Shown one piece after another: positions 60,959-64,000 of a stretch of 64,000 bases of DNA. Each line of letters starts with the position of its first letter. Within the stretch, counting starts at the first letter, position 1. Source of the DNA: Abelmoschus esculentus (Eukaryota > Streptophyta > Magnoliopsida > Malvales > Malvaceae). A program made the position numbers and the translations under genes. The notes beneath the pieces are model-generated. The model was not told where the DNA came from. It searched no databases and worked only from the letters and a program-made list of their open reading frames with translations. Location of the stretch: positions 3,162,001 to 3,226,000 of the forward strand of contig JAUCBN010000042.1 of assembly GCA_035048815.1 (NCBI GenBank), read 5' to 3'.

Positions 60959-62080
60959 TTTTTTTACCAATTATTTTGATTACAGTGCTTATTTTTTTAA
61001 ACATTTGTTATTTTTTTTTTGTTAATTACTTTTTCGTGGTAATTTATTTACACATTTTTTTCGTAACATTCACTTTTCCTATAAGAAAATTGGTCGGTGA
61101 TTGACTGGGATTTACAGATTTGTTTTATTTGGAAACAAAATTTAGAGTTTGTGGGGAAAATGCTTGTACTTGTGGATGCCTCCGGTGAGTAACAGCTCCA
61201 GTGGGTGCGAGTGGTACTTTTATAAGTCCAATCTGACAATTTGGTTAATTTTATAAAATATCACCTAAAATTTTATATTTTTAAACTAATACGGTTATAA
61301 TAAATTCGTGTGTATGTTCACTCAATTAATTAAGATAGTTATTTTAATCACTTTAACTACTAATTTGTTAATTAAGTCATTTAATTGATTTAGATGATTA
61401 ATAAATAAAATTAATATATGTCAATTGACTGAGTGATTAAATTTATTTGTTAATTTAAAATTAAAATCAAATTAAAATAATAAATAAATTATTAAGGTAG
61501 AATATGTAATTATATAGATTTATTTAACAACCTTGATTGACGAGAAAAAAGTTAGATGACTTGATTGACGAGTTCGTTAGTTGAGTGATCAAAATAAATA
61601 TCTCAATTATTAAGTGAGGAGTAGTTTACTCTGAAAATTAAAATAAATTTAAAAATAAAATAATTTTTAATAAATTATATAAAAAAATTAAAAATATTTT
61701 TTAATCATGTTATTTATGATATCATCTATTAAAATTTAATTATATTTTTTCTATTAATTTTTAAAGATAGATCTTTATTCTTTATGACATATAAATAGAG
61801 AATGAATAGTTATAAAATTAAATATAAATGAATTAGTGACATTAAAAATAAATAATTAATTAAATTTTATTGTAAGACGTGATGCAGTAAAAAGAGTTTA
61901 TAAAATAATTTCTCGTGAGATTGAATTTATTTACGACGTGTAAGTGTCTTATTGGTCTAAATTTACAAATTAAGATACATTTCAACAAAATCAGACTAAC
62001 ATCGTATACCCTAGAAGGCAGTTAGGGATTCGAGATCCCCGCCATTTTCCTGTTCTCACTCACTCAGTAAGCGCTCATCA
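60959..62080. other. Intergenic between FLA8 and the FHA gene
   Basis: 60959-61230 is probably FLA8 3' UTR. The middle is AT-rich. 62010-62080 contains a pyrimidine-rich leader (CCATTTTCCTGTTCTCACTC) just before the FHA start codon. Confidence 0.4.
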
Positions 62081-63916
62081 ATGGCAACAAAAGAAGAAGA
62101 AAAACCAGAGACGCCGATTTCATCAAAGACGCCAATTTCGTCACAGCCCAAGAAAAACGACACATCTTCGCCTTCTAAGTTGCCGGTGAGTCCCAAACAG
62201 TTCATCGTCTCAATCGCCGCCAACATCTCATCTCAGCCTCTCCCGACGAACGATCCCAACGTTTGGGGCGTTCTCACCGCTATATCTAACAATGCCCGCA
62301 AACGCCACCAGGTTTTCTCCCTTTCTTTCTAAACCCTACACCTTCTCATTCCGTACTCCTGTATTTTTCAACTTTTATTTACGTCATATGATTTGAATTG
62401 GACGACTGATTGAGCATGAATGTAAATGTCTGGAATTTCTTGACGACTTAGGAAAACGAAAACAGAATTGAAGTAACGATCGGAATGTAGATTGTAATAT
62501 ACGATGTGAGTGAAAGACTGATGAGGGGATCATTTTTTCTAGGGTATGAATATGCTTTTGACTGCTGATGAGCATTGCATTGGCCGATTAGTAAAGGAAA
62601 CAAGTTTTCGAATTGATTCAAATTCGGTTAGCGCCGTTCATTGCAAGATATATAGGAAGAGAGTGACCAATGAAGATACACAGCAGTCATCCAACTGTTT
62701 TACATCTGTTTTCTTGAAAGATACGAGGTTAATTTGCTGTTTTATGATTTCTTTTGTTGGGTTTTCTTTTTCTTTCTAAATTGATTGTTTTATACATCTT
62801 TTTCTAGCACCAATGGGACATATCTTAATTGGGAGAGGTTGAGGAAGAATAGCCCTGAATTTAAAATGCAACATGGAGACATTATTTCATTTGCTGCTCC
62901 TCCACAACATGGTAACGCTAATACCTCTATTGTTCATGACGTTTTCTCTTATGTTAGATAATTAGCATGCAATTGTTCTTTGTTCCCTTCACTTCAAATG
63001 AGCTTTGAAGCTTGGAATGCATTGCAAAGTCGGTGATTATCTTCCTGGTTACAGAACTTGCTTTTGCATTTGTATATCGAGAAGTTCTTAGCTCTGATCA
63101 CCCAGCAGAAGGTGTATCAGCAAAAAGGAAAGCAGGTATATCTACTAAACGTTCTTGCCTATTTGTTTTGACTTTCATTTTATTTTAGTTTTTTGGTATA
63201 ACCACTGGTATTTGACCATTGACCGACTAATCCGGTTTGGGTACTACACAACCCCATTATGGGGGCAACCCTTTCAACCCAACTTGCGCTGTTCACAACA
63301 CAAGGATTCGAACCCTGGGACTTCTTTAAGGGACCTATAGTACCTCATCCCACTAGATTAATTGGTAGTTGGTGACTTTCATTTTATCTTTGTTAACTCT
63401 TTACTTTAATTTTTTTCAGAATACTGATATAAACTTCACCTATTAATAATTGCCATGACTGTTTTGAACTTTTCAAACAATAACGTATTAATGGTTTGTT
63501 TTAGACCCATTTTCTTCCACTCATTACTTATATGGTTCCCCTATTTTATTAAGGAATGATATACTAAAGTACTACAATGTGAAACAGTTGCTCCTCATAA
63601 ATAAACATCAAATATTTTATGGTCATCCCAGATTGTGCAGATGAGCATACATGTGAAAACAAAAGAGTAAAAGGTATTGGCATTGGTGCTCCTGAGGGTC
63701 CTATATCTCTTGATGATTTTCGGAGTCTTCAGCGGTCAAACAGGGTATCCTATCATGGATTTATGGGTCTTTTGATTGCTCAAAGAAGTAAGTTCTGGTT
63801 GTAAATAATCATGTGAATTTATAATGCAGGAACTCAGGAAGCAATTGGAAAATCAGGTGCTTACAATAGATACATTGCGTAATGAGAATCGTGCAACTGT
63901 TGAGCGTCATGAAAAC
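62081..63916 (+). CDS. FHA-domain protein, 5' part (gene continues past the window)
   Basis: FHA domains bind phosphothreonine peptides, often in nuclear signalling; the role of this family is not established. Six exons are visible: 62081-62311, 62543-62727, 62808-62911, 63055-63135, 63632-63744 and 63830-63916, giving 267 residues; the rest lies beyond 64000. The N-terminus is Ser/Pro/Lys-rich (KEEEKPETPISSKTPISSQP). The FHA domain is about 88-170, with the Gly-Arg of IGRLV at 91-92, the Ser-His of SAVHCKIYRKR, and the phospho-binding STNGTYLNW; HGDIISF ends it. The last exon begins a coiled coil (ELRKQLENQVLTIDTLRNEN). It resembles Arabidopsis At2g45460, which is next to FLA8 there as here. 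A SINE lies in intron 4. Confidence 0.9.
63184..63373 (-). mobile_element. tRNA-derived SINE in an FHA-gene intron
   Basis: A 190-bp element between perfect 14-bp direct repeats GACTTTCATTTTAT (63170-63183 and 63374-63387). On the minus strand it starts ACCAACTACC, has an A-box-like TAATCTAGTGGG, and a B box GGTTCGAATCC at the tRNA-like spacing. It ends in an A-rich tail (ACCAAAAAACTAAAATA). The layout is that of a plant SINE transcribed by RNA polymerase III. The perfect target duplication argues for a fairly recent insertion. Confidence 0.82.
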
Positions 63917-64000
63917 GTATGCTATTCTGATGGATGACCTTTTTTGCTTTCTGATTTATGTCTATGTTTGGGTTCATTGAGTTGGGTTGGTTTAGCCAAG

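Overview
The window is nuclear DNA of a eudicot plant. It has many small GT-AG introns, AT-rich intergenic DNA and plant-specific families (class I TCP, MIKC MADS-box, GRF, GAUT, fasciclin-AGP). It also holds an LTR retrotransposon whose primer-binding site matches plant initiator tRNA-Met. From the look of the proteins and the transposon load I infer a malvid such as cotton or a relative, but the sequence alone does not prove this.

Layout: the 3' end of a TCP9-like gene (1-560, +, frameshifted); a SOC1-like MADS gene (4264-6914, +) tail to tail with AGL6 (8306-10706, -); a gene-poor stretch with several MITEs (10.7-17.6 kb); SAP18 (17651-19610, +); GAUT1 (21424-24972, +); a CXE8/9-type carboxylesterase (26028-27068, -); the SMP-C2 lipid-binding protein CLB1/SYT7 (28725-34177, -); a copia remnant (35.5-36.9 kb); a broken CYP704 P450 (37010-39765, -); a complete but degenerate Ty3-gypsy element with 2.0 kb LTRs and a 5-bp target duplication (40253-48116); LINE remnants; GRF9 with two WRC domains (50441-52669, -); a Mutator-like element filled with tandem repeats (54121-57816); FLA8 (59699-60958, +); and the 5' part of an FHA-domain gene (62081 to the end, +). 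For the spliced genes I rebuilt exons by hand from GT-AG sites and reading phase. SOC1, AGL6, SAP18, GAUT1, CLB1 and GRF9 each close into a full-length frame.

From memory of the Arabidopsis genome, this order is collinear with At2g45460-At2g45680 (FHA, FLA8, GRF9, CYP704A2, CXE8/9, SAP18, AGL6, SOC1, TCP9). It also carries CLB1 and GAUT1, which in Arabidopsis lie beside AGL13 on chromosome 3 (At3g61050-61130). The window therefore resembles the ancestral block before the Brassicaceae duplication split it.

The two most unusual structures are these. First, AGL6 intron 1 contains two degraded copies of SOC1 exon 3 with flanking intron DNA, in opposite orientations, so the intron could fold into a hairpin related to the neighbouring SOC1 gene. 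Second, a 3.7 kb element with a perfect 9-bp target duplication and Mutator-like ends carries an AT-rich minisatellite and eleven monomers of a 187-bp satellite that is itself rich in dyad symmetry.
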